Source: Hippopus hippopus | Lineage: Eukaryota; Mollusca; Bivalvia; Cardiida; Cardiidae | Direction: 5' to 3' | Assembly (NCBI GenBank): GCA_946811185.2 | Contig: OX328112.1 | Coordinates: 17,093,215 to 17,157,214, forward strand | Length of the DNA: 64,000 nucleotides | The notes under the pieces: model-generated | Seen by the model: only the letters and a program-made list of their open reading frames with translations | Database searches by the model: none | Told to the model about the DNA's origin: nothing | Translations under genes and position numbers: made by a program | Shown here: positions 32,942-44,972 of the stretch, in pieces | Numbering within the stretch: the first letter of the stretch is position 1 | How the letters are laid out: each line of letters starts with the position of its first letter

Positions 32942-33308
32942 GCCCCCTTTTCACTGAGCGTGGTTCGTATATTATATTTTTTTCTCAAATGAATACTGAC
33001 GTAAAAAACCATAATCATTTATGAAGTTTTAAAAAAAAAAACACCTAAGAGCTGTTCTATTCTGTTCTGTTTTACCGAAGCATTTTCCCATTCAACTTTT
33101 ATTTCTATTTTATTAAATTTCTATCATGTGTTGGACCAGAAAATTGCTCTGGAACATGATAAGTGAAGGTTCTCATAAATAATGAAAATTTTGGAAGAAT
33201 ATCAAATTATTCATCAGTTAAGATGATAGATAGAGGAAACGTATGCACATCAATTTTTTTTTTGAAAGGCAAAAACCGCAGTTGAAACGTATGGTGGCTT
33301 CAAAATAT

Positions 33309-33600
33309 TACCCTTTACCAGATAATTGTTTGTATTGGGGTCTAAAGCCGTTTTAACAGCTTAGGTCATATCACGGTGGTCACTGCACCTACGCATGTAT
33401 TTCCTTGCTTTCTCATACCAGTACTTACATAGCTTTCTTTCCAAGTCAGTGACTACTTCCTAACACTCATCAGAGGTGAGAGGTGAAAGTTTGCCGCAAC
33501 CGGTTATCGAACCTTCAACCACTTGGTCATGAGTCAGATACCCTAACCACTCAGCTACCCGGCCGGGCTTTTACCAGATAATAATGACAAATACTTTCGC
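33309..33600 (-). mobile_element. Family A end fragment split by a SINE
   Basis: ACCCTTTACCAGATAAT at the left and, after the SINE, AATGACAAATACTTTCGCAA. Only the terminal part of the MITE remains. Confidence 0.5.
33327..33569 (-). mobile_element. tRNA-derived SINE with 13-bp TSD
   Basis: TTTACCAGATAAT occurs at 33314-33326 and 33570-33582. On the minus strand the head is GCCCGGCCGGGTAGCTGAGT with B box AGGTTCGATAACC. Confidence 0.9.
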
Positions 33601-33756
33601 AAAATTTTAGCATTATTATTATTATCATCATCATTATCATCATCATCATCGTCGTTGTGAAATCCGATTTAAAACTTAACTGGAATGATTCCGATATTTT
33701 ACTTAAATATCTCCTCCAGCCTTCTAGCCTAGACTACTTCGATTTTCATGTTACTG

Positions 33757-33973
33757 CCTTACCTGTTTCATTACTGAATAAATGAATTGCATTTTCTCAA
33801 AGGCTACAAATACAGTTTCGGTACATAATCAAGAGAGAGTTCAGTCATAATCCAGAATAAAGCAGTGGACAGAGTAGATCAAAGATCAGACTGCATATGT
33901 TCTGTGCAGTCCGATCTTGATCTACACTGTTCACAGAAGCTTCTGGTGTCGTTTATGGTATGGAAAAAGTTAA
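33757..33973 (-). mobile_element. Family B-II MITE
   Basis: Flank with AATTGCATTTTCTCAAAGGC, hairpin at 33864-33934, end TATGGTATGGAAAAAGTTAA. Confidence 0.8.
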
Positions 33974-34895
33974 ACTGGAATCTTTTGATGATCTAATAAT
34001 ATGGTGAACACCCATCGCTGCTGTGCATAAACATTGTCGAAACAAGGTTCAGCGCTGAGAGAGGAATAAATCATGTCGCAATGACATGTTCATTAAATGA
34101 AAAGTATTCTATCTCTATTCGTTATATGTAGGAACTGATATTAATTGGCGTTTGAGACAGAATTTTATTAAACGATTTTACATTTTTTTTAAGCGAGCAT
34201 TTAACAAGATTAATAGAAATTTTACCTGACGAGTTTAACAAATATTTAGCTCAATAGCCAATGAATGTCAGATGTTTTTTTTTTTTTATCAAATAACTAT
34301 ATCTTAAGAATTAATTAAATGTTTAACGATTCTAAATATTTACATATATATAATTCAATATTAGTTTTTTTCATAAGCATTGGCGCGTTTTGATTGGCTG
34401 AAAACATTTTTCCATAGCTACATGAAAAAAAAAAAATTAAGTGGTGCCGGAACTACTTTTGTAGTCAAACTAATGTAAACAAACATGTATACGAGATTCC
34501 AAATTGTTTTTCTGTCTAATTTCATATCCAGTCCGAATTTCAAATTGCTAGCTAAATTTATTTTCTCTGAACGTTGAAAAAAATATCCAACAGTAAATTC
34601 AAGCGGAGAGAGCTTAAACTCATTGTCACTTTGCTGGGTCCTAACAAACTTATTTTCAACTTACTTCTAGCGTATTGAACTTCTAATAATAAATCTACTA
34701 AATCTGCCAATGTTCAATACTATAATGACGTCATGAATTACGTCATTATTACGTCATTAACAAGCAGATTTACCGCGCTATGAATATCAATGAAATGGAC
34801 ATTAAATAAATACGCAATGTTGGATTTACAAAAAAAAAGCAGTTAGAGTAAAATTTAAGTGCATATTTGTTGTCTGTGATATTGAATTATAAAGA
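33974..34895. other. Unassigned AT-rich sequence
   Basis: Includes a TGACGTCA and two TTACGTCA-type sites at 34726-34756. No exon recognised. Confidence 0.5.
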
Positions 34896-35004
34896 ATGAA
34901 GAGAACTTTTTTTGTTTTCATAGAGGTATGAAAAAAAAACCTAATCACACTTTTGTGTGATTAGGTTTTTTTCCATACCTCCATGAAAACAAAGTTCTCT
35001 TCAT
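34896..35004. repeat. Family G: 109-bp near-perfect palindrome
   Basis: Arms run ATGAAGAGAAC ... CCTAATCACAC and their complement, meeting at TTTTGTGTG. Only small differences in the T/A runs and one base (AGAGG against CTCCA) break the symmetry. Confidence 0.85.
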
Positions 35005-35026
35005 ACCTTATATACAAAACCTACAT

Positions 35027-35284
35027 GAGCTGTGATCTGGCAAAAGAGGGTTTAATGCATCTCCGTGATGTATTATATTGAGCAAGTCCTCAAATACTGA
35101 AGCATCCTTAAAATCCACTTAGTCTAACAACTGACTAAATCTGGAGGTAGAATGTTCTTTGTACTTGTGAAAAATTTTCAAATAGCAAAAAGTTTCGACC
35201 CATGTCAGCCTGCGCGGACTGCGCAGGCTGACGTGGTCGATACTTTTTGTAGAAGCATTAAGTCCCCTTTTCACAGAGCTCGAG
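35027..35284 (+). mobile_element. Family C element
   Basis: Full-length copy with mildly diverged ends (GAGCTGTGATCTGGCAAAAG; CCCCTTTTCACAGAGCTC) and an intact GCGCGGACTGCGCAGGCTGA palindrome. Confidence 0.8.
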
Positions 35285-35971
35285 CAAATTAAATCTCAAT
35301 GATGACATGTATAATGGTTCTAAAGATCTGTATTCAAAACCTATATGTATATATTCATGAATAAGACACACTCGTTGTTTGGACATGGATGTACGATCGG
35401 GATAATAGTTCCAAAGAAACTCACGTTGTGACTACTTGATTCTAAATATAGAAATACTTGTAACAAACCAGTCCTTACCACGAAGATCACTAGTTCTTAC
35501 GGTTGAAATGGTCGGCAAAATATATTTTGCGTAGGTTAGAAACAGGGGACAGGACTATATTTGGTGCAACAAATGACGTCACATACATGTATTAATCCTA
35601 TGACGTCAGAAAATCTTATCGCAAACATGTATAAGATAAGAAAATTCGTAACGGCTGTATTACATTGAAAACAAGAGAAGTTGTGTGATAAAAGAATATT
35701 TCGACCCATGCAGACATGCATGTTAAATGTTAGACAAAAATTTATCAATATTGCATAATCATCTATATTTATTTCGGATGTGTGTTTTACATCATCTAGA
35801 TCTGCGTCAGCATTTTCCACAATAAACTTTTGTAACTAGAACATTGAAGTAAATGAAGAGTTATTTATGCTTTTCCATGAATAAAACCCGATTAACTTAC
35901 CTGTGTCTGAAGGAAGTATAAAATGGCACCACATACATGTATGACGTCACACAAGGGCATGAACAGATATT
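35285..35971. other. Unassigned sequence with TGACGTCA sites
   Basis: Perfect TGACGTCA at 35574, 35601 and 35942. A 94-residue minus-strand frame (35536-35820) has no recognisable domain. Confidence 0.5.
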
Positions 35972-36131
35972 TAAGGGTTGAGTGCATATTTTTGTGTTGT
36001 CATCGAGCAATAAAATGCAATTGCCTTATTACATGGCAAATAACGCCCCAAGGGCGTTATGTTAAGCCATGTAATAAGGCAATTGCATTTTGTTTCTCGA
36101 TGACAACACAAAAGTATGCACTCAACCCTTA
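35972..36131. mobile_element. Family F: 160-bp long hairpin element
   Basis: Arms of ~70 bases start TAAGGGTTGAGTGCATA and end TATGCACTCAACCCTTA; the centre is TAACGCCCCAAGGGCGTTA. Flanking T and A bases would fit a TA target. Confidence 0.85.
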
Positions 36132-37393
36132 TAATTGCACTCGCTGTTCACTTGAATCAATTTTCGAAAATGATAGAGAGAAAAGATCACGGACAAATAC
36201 GAAAGTGAACACGAGTTAATTTCCTTGGCGGATACTTGGTGGCACGGGCATGAATACACAATCTATTTTTAGCTTTGCAAAATATTTTTCGTTCGAAGAC
36301 GGCCATTTTGCTGACTTCGAAATCAATACTTTCTATGATTTATCAAACAAAATAGAAATTTCTGACTATCTATGAACTAATCAACTATCTAAACTTAAGG
36401 CTGAGTGGACGATATGTTCATTCGAGTGACCTCTTTATAGATATTTTGTAAAGAATAGGTCTACATACCGTCGGCAGATCTGTTCTCGATGGGTATCTAC
36501 CTGTAGCCGATATTTATAAGACTAGTCTATCGGAGTTTTCTTGCAAGTTATGAATCGAATGACAACGTTTTGTGAACCACTTATTAGAATGTAAAAAACG
36601 GTGTCATGGCTGTTAGATATAATTCCTCAATTTCTTAGGTCTCCCAGTTCTAGGCTTGTTTAAAATATCATCCCTATCACGCCAACATTTCAAAAAAATT
36701 CTTGACAGTGCATTCACTTCTTCCGATCCTTTCTCCAACACCCCTAGCTTTCACTTCACTTTCTATCAAATCCATGATCAGTTTTTTCCGATCAATGGTC
36801 ATCTGTTAACCATGCTTTTTTTTAAACTTAATCCTCGCGATAAACAAACTCAGAAAAAATCCGTCATGAAACAAGAAATCAACTTAATTTAAGCAAGAGT
36901 AAATATTCTGTTTACACAGTGCACTAAATTTAACTCAGTGACCTTGGCTTCATAGAAATCGACCGCTGACGTATTGAATGATGTAACTGATGACGTCGAC
37001 CATTCAAATAGCCTACTTGATTCACTTTTGTCATGGTGTATTTTTTTTATGTTTAGGGTGCAAATAAAGATTAATATTCATCAATTTGTCGAGGTTTATT
37101 CGGGAGTTTTCTTTTTTCAATTTTTTTTAAGCAAAAGAAATCAATCTTTCTGCATTTGACTGATTCAGCGATGGAACTCTTAAAATAGCACATAAAGAGC
37201 TTGCATGAAATCTAAATTAGATAATACACAACAACTGGGAAAAACCGAAAGTAGTCCCATTGCGTTCATCGTAAAATGGTATGAGGGTTTTTTCGTCACA
37301 TGACCCGATTTCGACCAATCAAAAAACGATTTAACATAATGAGTGCAATTATTTACGTGTAATGTATTACTTACGAAAAGGTGTTTTAAATCA
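36132..37393. other. Unassigned, repeat-poor sequence
   Basis: No repeat family recognised. Reading frames are short and AT-driven. Confidence 0.5.
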
Positions 37394-37550
37394 TCCCGAG
37401 GAAGAAGCCTTTTTTGAAACCAGCATTTTCTCCTAATTCCGCAATGTTTTCTACCTTACCAAAAGTACATTCCATCTTCTTAGTCACATTTACTTTGTCG
37501 CCTGCATTCTTTTTTTTAATTCGGACGAGTTTTGTCGTCTGGTAACGAGT
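37394..37550 (+). mobile_element. Family A MITE, left arm deleted
   Basis: CCCGAGGAAGAAGCC runs directly into ACCAGCATTTTCTCC, so one hairpin arm has been lost; the right half continues to GTCGTCTGGTAACGAG. Confidence 0.65.
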
Positions 37551-37686
37551 CTACATGGCTCAGATGTCATTTTCTTGACGGTGTATCCGCAATCAAGAAA
37601 ATGACATCGAAGCTACCCACCGAATCGGGGGAATAAAGTGCAACGATTTCATTGATGAGTCCATTTCATTCATTATTTGTCAAAAG

Positions 37687-37860
37687 TTTTGGTGTCTGTG
37701 GTTGTGAGGTAGAGTGTCAGCCTCTTAACCATAAGGTCACGAGTTCGAGACCCGTGAGGGGGTGTCACCTTAGGCATTGTTCATTGGCTCACTTTCGGAA
37801 CGAGTACTGGTGTAGTACCCAGGAAGCATAAATGAGAGAGATAAGTATAAGCTGAAGCTG
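37687..37860 (+). mobile_element. tRNA-derived SINE, second family
   Basis: Well-kept head: GGTTGTGAGGTAGAGTGTC (A box) and ACGAGTTCGAGACCC (B box); body GAGTACTGGTGTAGTACCCA. Confidence 0.8.
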
Positions 37861-37989
37861 AAAGTTTGGATTTTATCGTGTTTCAGTGGTTAGGAAATTA
37901 GATACGTAATAAGACAGTTGTGGTTCAAACCGACACACCCTTCGCTATGCCGGTTTGCCGAAGCTTGTTAACACCCCCCCCCCCCCCAG

Positions 37990-38212
37990 TTCACCCTTTA
38001 AGCGCCATAAGGCCAAAACAAGGACTTTTGCGGACGGCATAGATCAAGATCAGACTGCACAGAATGTGCAGTCTGGTCGTGGATCTATTATGTCCGCTTT
38101 TTTAGTCAAGTCTGTAAGTAGAAAAAAAAAACAAGAGAAATCTGAGTTTTAGTGGATTGTATTTTCAATCATCGAAAGAGGTCGAGTTTATATACTCAGT
38201 AATGAAAGGGTT
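37990..38212 (+). mobile_element. Family B-III MITE
   Basis: Subfamily with CGCCATAAGGCC near the start, hairpin stem CGGACGGCATAGATCAAG and a flank with TAGTGGATTGTATTTTCAAT. Begins next to a poly-C run. Confidence 0.7.
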
Positions 38213-38228
38213 TTTATAAAACAGCTAA

Positions 38229-38418
38229 ATGAATTTAAAGAAAATTTCCAGCCATTGGATAAATCTACTGAATCATTTCAAAATTCTTTTCACTGGAAAA
38301 AAAATCTCAACATATCGGAGAGTGTAGATCTAAGATCAGACTGCACGTTCTGTGCAGTCTGATCTTGATCTACACTGTCCGCAAAGGCGCGTTGAGTTGC
38401 GCTAAGCAACCTGGGGAT
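38229..38418 (-). mobile_element. Family B MITE
   Basis: Hairpin near 38316-38380 and TTGAGTTGCGCTAAGCAACC end. It follows a B-III copy of opposite orientation within 20 bases. Confidence 0.7.
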
Positions 38419-38620
38419 GAAGAGTTGAAGTTCGCAAGGTACATCTTAATAATTTGACGATTACAATGTTTATTGCTTTGCTTATTTAAAAGATTCCTCT
38501 CGTGATGAATACATAGGTAAATATTAAGGTTACATCTTCTTGAAGAAAGGATTCTTCGAATGTTTTGGCAGGTGCAGTCTTTGATTGTTATTTGTTTGTT
38601 TGTTTTTTTGGTTTTAGTGT

Positions 38621-38822
38621 TTAACTCTTTCCCAGACAATGAAATTGTAGAGTTATCCACATTCAAGGCAATTACAGAAGACAAATTCCACGTTGCTCAA
38701 ATTACAAGGTTTTTTCATTGAAAGGGTGGAAAATACCATACTGTTTAAAAAGGATGAAATGCCGGTAACCAGCATTTTCTGTCAGTGTCTTTAAAACTTG
38801 GGACTGTGTGTTAAAAGGTTAA
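38621..38822 (-). mobile_element. Family A MITE, hairpin shortened
   Basis: Both TTAA ends are present. The right arm is truncated to GCCGGTAACCAGCATTTTCT. Confidence 0.7.
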
Positions 38823-38835
38823 GACAGGTTGCAGC

Positions 38836-39665
38836 ATTATTTCAGTTATATCGAGGTGGTCATATAACACGATATAAGGCGGCTATTTCAGTAATATCGC
38901 GGCGACCACACAACACTATTTCAGTAATATCGCGGCGACCACACAACACTATTTCAGTCATCCCGGCGACCACACAACACTATTTCAGTCATATCGCGGC
39001 CACCACACAACACTATTTCAATAATATCGCGGCGACCACACAACACTATTTCAGTCATATCGCGGCGGTCATACAACACTCTTTCAATTTTATCGCGGCG
39101 GCCAAACAGCACTCTTTTAGTTTTATCGAAGTAGTCATAGAACACTTTTTCTGTTATATCGCGGCGGCTATACAACACGATTTCAGTTATATCTCGGCGG
39201 CCGAACAACACTAATTCAGTTATATCTCGGCGACAATACAACACTTTTTCAGTTATTTCGCGGCGGTCATACAACACTATTTCAGTCATATCGCGGCCAC
39301 CATACAACTCTATTTCAGTTGTATCACGACGGCCATACAATACGATTGCAGTTATATATCCCGGCGACCATACAGCACGATTTCATTTATATTCCGGCGG
39401 TCATACAACACGATTTCGTTTATATCGCGGCGACCATACAACTCGATTTCAGTTATATCGCTGTCGACATACAGCACTATTTCAATTATATTGCGGCTGC
39501 TATACAACACGATTTCTGTTATATCTCGGCGACCATTCAACACTATTACGGTTATATCCCGGCGGTCATACAACACTATTTTAATCATATCGCGGCGGTC
39601 ATACAACGCTATTTCAGTTATATCGCGGCGGCCATACAACGCTTTTCAGTTATATCGAGGCGGCA
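38836..39665 (+). repeat. 33-bp tandem array, about 25 units
   Basis: Unit about ACAACACTATTTCAGTCATA plus TCGCGGCGACCAC. The segment ATTTCAGTTATATCGCGGCG is the conserved end of the SINE whose copy continues from 39640. Because 33 is a multiple of three, several frames stay open on both strands; the resulting repeat peptides are not evidence of genes. Confidence 0.9.
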
Positions 39666-39885
39666 AGTGCACTTATCTTTGCTTTCCCGGAGTTTCATTC
39701 ACCAGTTTTTTACAACACATTTCTAACAAGGCACGATCTGCTTTCCTACATACTCACCGTCAAAACAATGTCCACGGAAAGAGAGTAATGAATCCTGTCG
39801 CAACGACTACCATCAATCCATGGAAAGAAATTGATAGAGCTGAGGTATCGAACCCACGACCACCTCGCCCCTGTTTCGTTACTGC
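39640..39885 (-). mobile_element. tRNA-derived SINE at the edge of the 33-bp array
   Basis: GGCGGCAAGTGCACTTATCT, CACCGTCAAAACAATGTCC and GAGGTATCGAACCCACGACC (B box on the minus strand). Confidence 0.75.
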
Positions 39886-40193
39886 CTGCAACAGTTACGT
39901 TTCTTTTGCAATGTTCTTTCAAGATATTCGTAAGAGAATTAGATTTTGATTCTTCTGTGAATAACAGGTATTCAGATTTAGTTCTAAATTTGAAGAAATA
40001 TTTCTTAATAATGCGCAAATGATTTCGCCTTGAGCGCTGAGAGGGCTGTTAAACCGAGTTTACTTGCCAACCGATGTCTTATCACTTCTCAGTAGCTTTA
40101 CATCATCATGATATTAAACAGCTGTGGAGCATATCGAGTTTTACTATATAATACTTTTAGTTCTCTTGTAGCGTAGCAAGCATGCTCTCATTT

Positions 40194-40223
40194 TTAGCGG
40201 ATTTGCTATAGCAAATCCGCTTA
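40194..40223. repeat. Short perfect palindrome
   Basis: AGCGGATTTGCTATAGCAAATCCGCT is a 26-base perfect palindrome; flanks not matched elsewhere by eye. Confidence 0.7.
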
Positions 40224-40894
40224 CTGTGATCGTTTTGACCGGAACCAAATACAACATCCGTAACGACGCATGCGCGCTTACTTTCAGTTTTGCATGGCTG
40301 ATAATTAGGACGAACAACGCAGATCTACAAATCAGATCAACTCTGACCCTGAACAAACCATACAAATTAAGTTTGATTTCTTTATCGAAATTTCGCCAAA
40401 ACTAAAAGAATTGTCAATCTAAAATACTTTAAATACTGAAACAAAGTTTGGTTTTTTTCAAAATGTAGCGTATTAACATTGTTTACACTGCCTCGTTTTC
40501 ATTCAAGAACTTTCATTCACAACTTGTGTCGTCCGCTGCCAAAATAAACAAGGAGATTCAGCAGTTTTTCCTCGATAAAAATACATTTTCATCTATGTAT
40601 TATATCAAATATCTTTAACTGTTCAGATAGCCGGCTAGAATTTGGCCATAAATAATCTAAAGTCCTGTCGATAACGAATACACAGAACCCATAAAGTCGA
40701 CCTAGTTAATACCACTCGTATAACGCTACAGTATCGATGAATTTCCGAATTGTTTGAAACATTTTTGCTGAACGTTTGAAGGAATGGAGATCGTGCAGTC
40801 TATCAATAATAATGTTTGATTTATGCAAGACTGCATTGGAAAAGCTTGGAACCAAGATTTCTCTCTTGTTCTCGGAGGTAAGAAATATTTCGGC

Positions 40895-40990
40895 CCCGAT
40901 CAAGTACGAACCCGGGACACGAATTTATACTGAAGGTTTTTGATGGAAAATCGTGTCTTTCTCAGTGAGCTAGACATCCACTAACTTGAA
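40895..40990 (-). mobile_element. tRNA-like SINE head fragment
   Basis: Minus strand GGATGTCTAGCTCACTGAG and CGGGTTCGTACTTG resemble A and B boxes. Confidence 0.4.
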
Positions 40991-41380
40991 GCCTCAGAGA
41001 CTCAGACAGGCTTACAATTTTGTCTTCAAGATGTAAAACTCCATTTATAGTCCTTCTGATACCTTGAATTTTATTTTGTGACATTTCAGCAAAAAAAAAT
41101 GCTGAATTTGCAGATAAATTTATGATAAAGGATCCACAGGAATGCATCTATACGTCTTTCTATTTAGACATATAGATTTGAAATCTTTGATATATTTTTG
41201 ATCCTGTGAATTAGAAGTGCATGTACAGAGCAAGTTATATAACTATTTTTACTTATAAATTCTTATTATGAACTGCTGCTCAACCCATATTTAAGACGGT
41301 GACTGTGTTTTATGTAATTCAAACCTTAGCATGAAAGTATGCTTATAGTTTTTAAACTTTTATAGAGTGACCCAATGCTA

Positions 41381-41579
41381 TTAACTCTTAGGCTGCTAAG
41401 TGCTACTCAAGGACCTTTTGCAGACAGTGTTGATTAAGATCAGATTGCACAGAAAGTGCAGTCTGATCTTTGATCCATACTGCCTGGTAAGAAAGTATTT
41501 TTCCCCAAAGAATAACTTCAAAATAGCAATAATTGGATTTGTAAATTCGACTTGAAAGTTTCATTTTAGTTATGTTAAG
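41381..41579 (+). mobile_element. Family B MITE, diverged
   Basis: TTAACTCTTAGGCTGCTAAG start, decayed hairpin (AGTGTTGATTAAGATCAGAT), ATGTTAAGG end. Another short palindrome piece (AGTGTGATCTTGATCC) lies at about 41615-41640. Confidence 0.7.
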
Positions 41580-41639
41580 GTCATTTTTTACTCTGCATGG
41601 CAACTTGTCACACTGAGTGTGATCTTGATCCATTCTGGC

Positions 41640-42707
41640 TGCTAAAGTACCTTCACCAAGAGTTTGGATTCACACATATAAAAAAAGGACTATGTTCTGC
41701 CTGGTGATGAGCGATGATTTTAATTCTTTTCTTTAGACCATGAAAATGGATTCACTCAAAAATGCATTGGATGTAATGAATAACCCTTATCCAGTTTAAA
41801 TATTAATTTCAAGTATCTCATAATGCTACATCAGGTATTTTTTGCACATATCCCTGCAATGATTTAGTAATATAGTGTGTAAGGTTGGCAAAGAGCAGGT
41901 CAATATGAGTATTGACCAGGCTGGCAGTTTTAACTGGTTATAAATGGTCAATACTGTTCACAATTGGTCGATTTGTGGTCGATCGGAGTGGTTGATTTCG
42001 TTGATTATATCACTGGCTTACATACCTGTCTGGTTTCTAAATTAATATTAAAAGCTATCCTCTTACATCCTGTACATGAAGGTTTATCATATATTATCAT
42101 CAGTATCATAGTTTTTATTAAAAAGGTCTTTTATTATTTGATCATAATTCAAAAGACAGTATTGCTGGTCAACTGCAGAGGTTGTCGGAATGACTTTCCT
42201 TATTGAACCTGCATAGAGGTCGGTTCTTTTCAAGCAAAAAATTTTTGTCTATCAGAATTCCTTACAGGTTAGATAATGTTTATAGTTCTACACACACTCT
42301 CTCTCTCCCTCTCCCTCTCTCTTCCTCCACCTCTCTCTTCCTCCACCTTTCTCTCTCTCACCACAAACACACTTAGGTTTTAAAAATATAGATAATTTAA
42401 CATCGTCTTTGGTCATAAAAGTTCAAAGGTAGCATAAAAAAAGCAGCTAATATATAATTTTCATGTTGAATTGCAGAAAAAAACAGCCATTCATAGGCAA
42501 ACATTTGGAATATACAGGTTTGTCATTAATCTTTAGGAATATTGAGGTACACAGTCATGAAGAAGGCACTAACTGATTAAATAAACAATAGTTAAGATAC
42601 ATCAATGTTGTTGAAATACATTTAAGTGTCTACCTACACCTTTAAATTGCTGTCAAAACAGTTAAAGGTTTAAAAGTTGTCCCTTTCTACCCCCATTTGG
42701 GTGTGGC
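41640..42707. other. Unassigned AT-rich sequence
   Basis: Only the CT microsatellite at 42291-42362 recognised. Confidence 0.5.
42291..42362. repeat. CT-rich microsatellite
   Basis: CTCTCTCTCCCTCTCCCTCT with two CTTCCTCCAC insertions. Confidence 0.9.
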
Positions 42708-42936
42708 TTAACTCTTTACCACGCAATCCCGACTTTTAATGACCCTGAGTAAGAAGCCTTTTGAAAACATTGTGGGAAAAGGAGAAAATGCTGGTAACCT
42801 GCATTTTCTCCTTTTCCCACAATGTTTTCTACCCTTCCCAAACCAAATTTCAGTTTTTCAATCACATTTATTTTGTTGTCTGCAATTGCTTTCAATTTGG
42901 ACAAGTCTACAATTTTGTCGTTTGGTAAAGAGTTAA
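42708..42936 (+). mobile_element. Family A TTAA palindromic MITE, full-length reference copy
   Basis: This 229-bp copy defines the family. Both ends are TTAA followed by an inverted CTCTTTACCA-like end (left TTAACTCTTTACCACGCAAT, right TTTGGTAAAGAGTTAA). In the centre, near 42765-42830, is a hairpin whose arms begin AAAACATTGTGGGAAAAGG and meet at GCTGGTAACC; this copy has one arm mismatch near the tip. Plus orientation here means the side with GACTTTTAATGACCC is on the left and the side with TTTGTTGTCTGCAATTGC on the right. TTAA targets and short inverted ends point to a piggyBac-like transposase acting in trans; none is encoded here. Confidence 0.9.
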
Positions 42937-44616
42937 ATCAAATTACCAAAGGGACAAATCATGTGTCCTTATTTGGGGTATTATCCTTGACACCAGGCTT
43001 TATTTCCAAAGCGTGAAATAATGACTTATATGCAGTCATGATAATATCTTATCATCAGACAATTACTTAAGGTGTCAAACATGAAACCTAAAGACCTTAT
43101 AAGGAACTTCTACCCAGTTTCGAAAAGTGGCAAAGGCCAGCTGGTGAGTACCCTTGGCAAGGACAAAACAGTTTTTCCACTCCTCTCTTTCACATTGATG
43201 AAATTAACTTATCTGAGGAAAAAAAATCCACACAACAAATCATCCACAAATTAGCATAACTGCTGTTTTAAAACTCATCTGACCATTAAAATTTCCAAAT
43301 GACCTCTACAAGTCGACCACTATTGACCGCTTATGGATTATCACAGGTTCTATCCTCTTCTAGATGCTAGGATTTTTTAGAATGCCCATAGACAAGACAC
43401 TGCAGAGAACCAGCTAGCCCTAGTAAAACCCAAAAGGTACACAAATAGATGAATTGTTGTCACTGTAAGACTGAAACAGTGTCGACACTAATGTAAACAC
43501 CAGAAATCAGTCAACCATCAAATTATTCTTGAAGGTAGTTACAATCATTTTCATATTTTGTGGCACTGCATGAGTTGACCTTACTTTCTTTTGTAAAATC
43601 ATTATTTTCTTGACTTGTTTCTTCATGAAGATACAGCGTAAATTTTCATTTATCTTATAGAAGAAAGGTACATTAAATATTCATGAATTACACATGGTCT
43701 AAATCTTAGAAATTACTGAACACATCACTTAGTTTTCACCTTTCGGACTATTACAAAACATATTTGAGTTCAGGAATGAAACCAAGAACATTCTTATGAA
43801 AGGAAAGAAGAAATCATTGTACCTGAACAATCAAATTATTGTTTCTAGTTAGATTTTGTATTTCATTTTGAAATTAATAGTTTGAAGTTGGGTAGTAATT
43901 AGGAGAAACCCTTGAAAGGATTCCTATGTGTTAGAGTTATGGAAAGGACAATGTGCTTTCAGTAAGAACTTACATACAAAATACCACTGTTTCTTTTTCC
44001 CTGAGAGGACTCTTGTATTGTTTTTTTTTTTTTTAACTAAACCGTACTAGTTTCAAAACAATGCATGCTTTATACCTCAGAATCAGGACAGTCTATATAG
44101 TATGTAACAAGTGTATCGGTAGAGTAAGATCGGACTGCCTAACATAGTAAAATTCCATTCTTATAGGCACACTATTTTAGATGTGAATTGTTCAGTCTAT
44201 ATGATTATACCAACCATATAAAAGTTTAGAAATTGTTGTGTTTAGGCTAGAATTGTAAAATGCTACTGTAAAAATCAAAACCTTGATGTCTGAGTACAGA
44301 AGTTTCAATCTTTTAAAAGAGTCTTGCATAATGATGAATAATGATGAATTTAGAAATGCTTAAAATGCAATAGAAAAGAAAGATATAGTCATCATGTCCT
44401 GTTTATCTATGTAAGCTCACATGTTTACAAACCCAAGGCTGAGCTGTTAATATTTTCAATCTGATTTAAAGCAAAGTCTCAGACAAAAAAAACACCTCAG
44501 CCAATTGGTTAAGTTGTTTCAAAAGTTTTTTCTGAACATCCTTCAAAATGGGATAATATAGCCACACTTACGGTACCTTGTATCCTTAATGGTGTTATGG
44601 GTTGCGGGAAAATGAC
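42937..44616. other. Unassigned, repeat-poor sequence
   Basis: Quiet AT-rich sequence, a plausible intron or intergenic region; no exon recognised. Confidence 0.5.
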
Positions 44617-44845
44617 TTAACTCTTTACCACACAATGAAATTTTGGACATGTCCAAATTGAAAGCATTTGCAGACGACAGTTCTAATGTCGCTCAAATGA
44701 TGGAATATGTGTTTAATAGGGTAGAAAACATTGTGGAAAAAGGAGAAAATGCTGGTTACCAGCATTTTCTCCATTTCCAACAATGTTTTCAAAGGGCTTC
44801 TTTCACACGGTTGTTAAAACTCGGGATTGTGTGGTAAAGAGTTAA
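44617..44845 (-). mobile_element. Family A MITE
   Basis: Full-length, 229 bp, TTAA at both ends. Hairpin at about 44731-44796 with two small unmirrored differences. Confidence 0.9.
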
Positions 44846-44972
44846 GTAAGAATGAAAACTGAAAATCTGTTGGTCTACCAATGTTTTCAAAAACTTAACA
44901 GCTACATTTTGTGAGGCTGACAGAAATGTTAAATGAAGGTTAACCTTGCAGGCCAATGTTAGATCCACATTT

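Larger units (their letters stand above)
39886..41380. other. Unassigned sequence
   Basis: Contains the palindrome at 40194-40223 and a tRNA-like fragment at 40895-40990; no exon recognised. Confidence 0.5.

Noticed and set aside
38798..39726. Long open frames of 138, 135, 128, 95 and 152 residues on both strands
   Set aside because: They result from a 33-bp tandem array, which keeps frames open on both strands; no unique domain is present.
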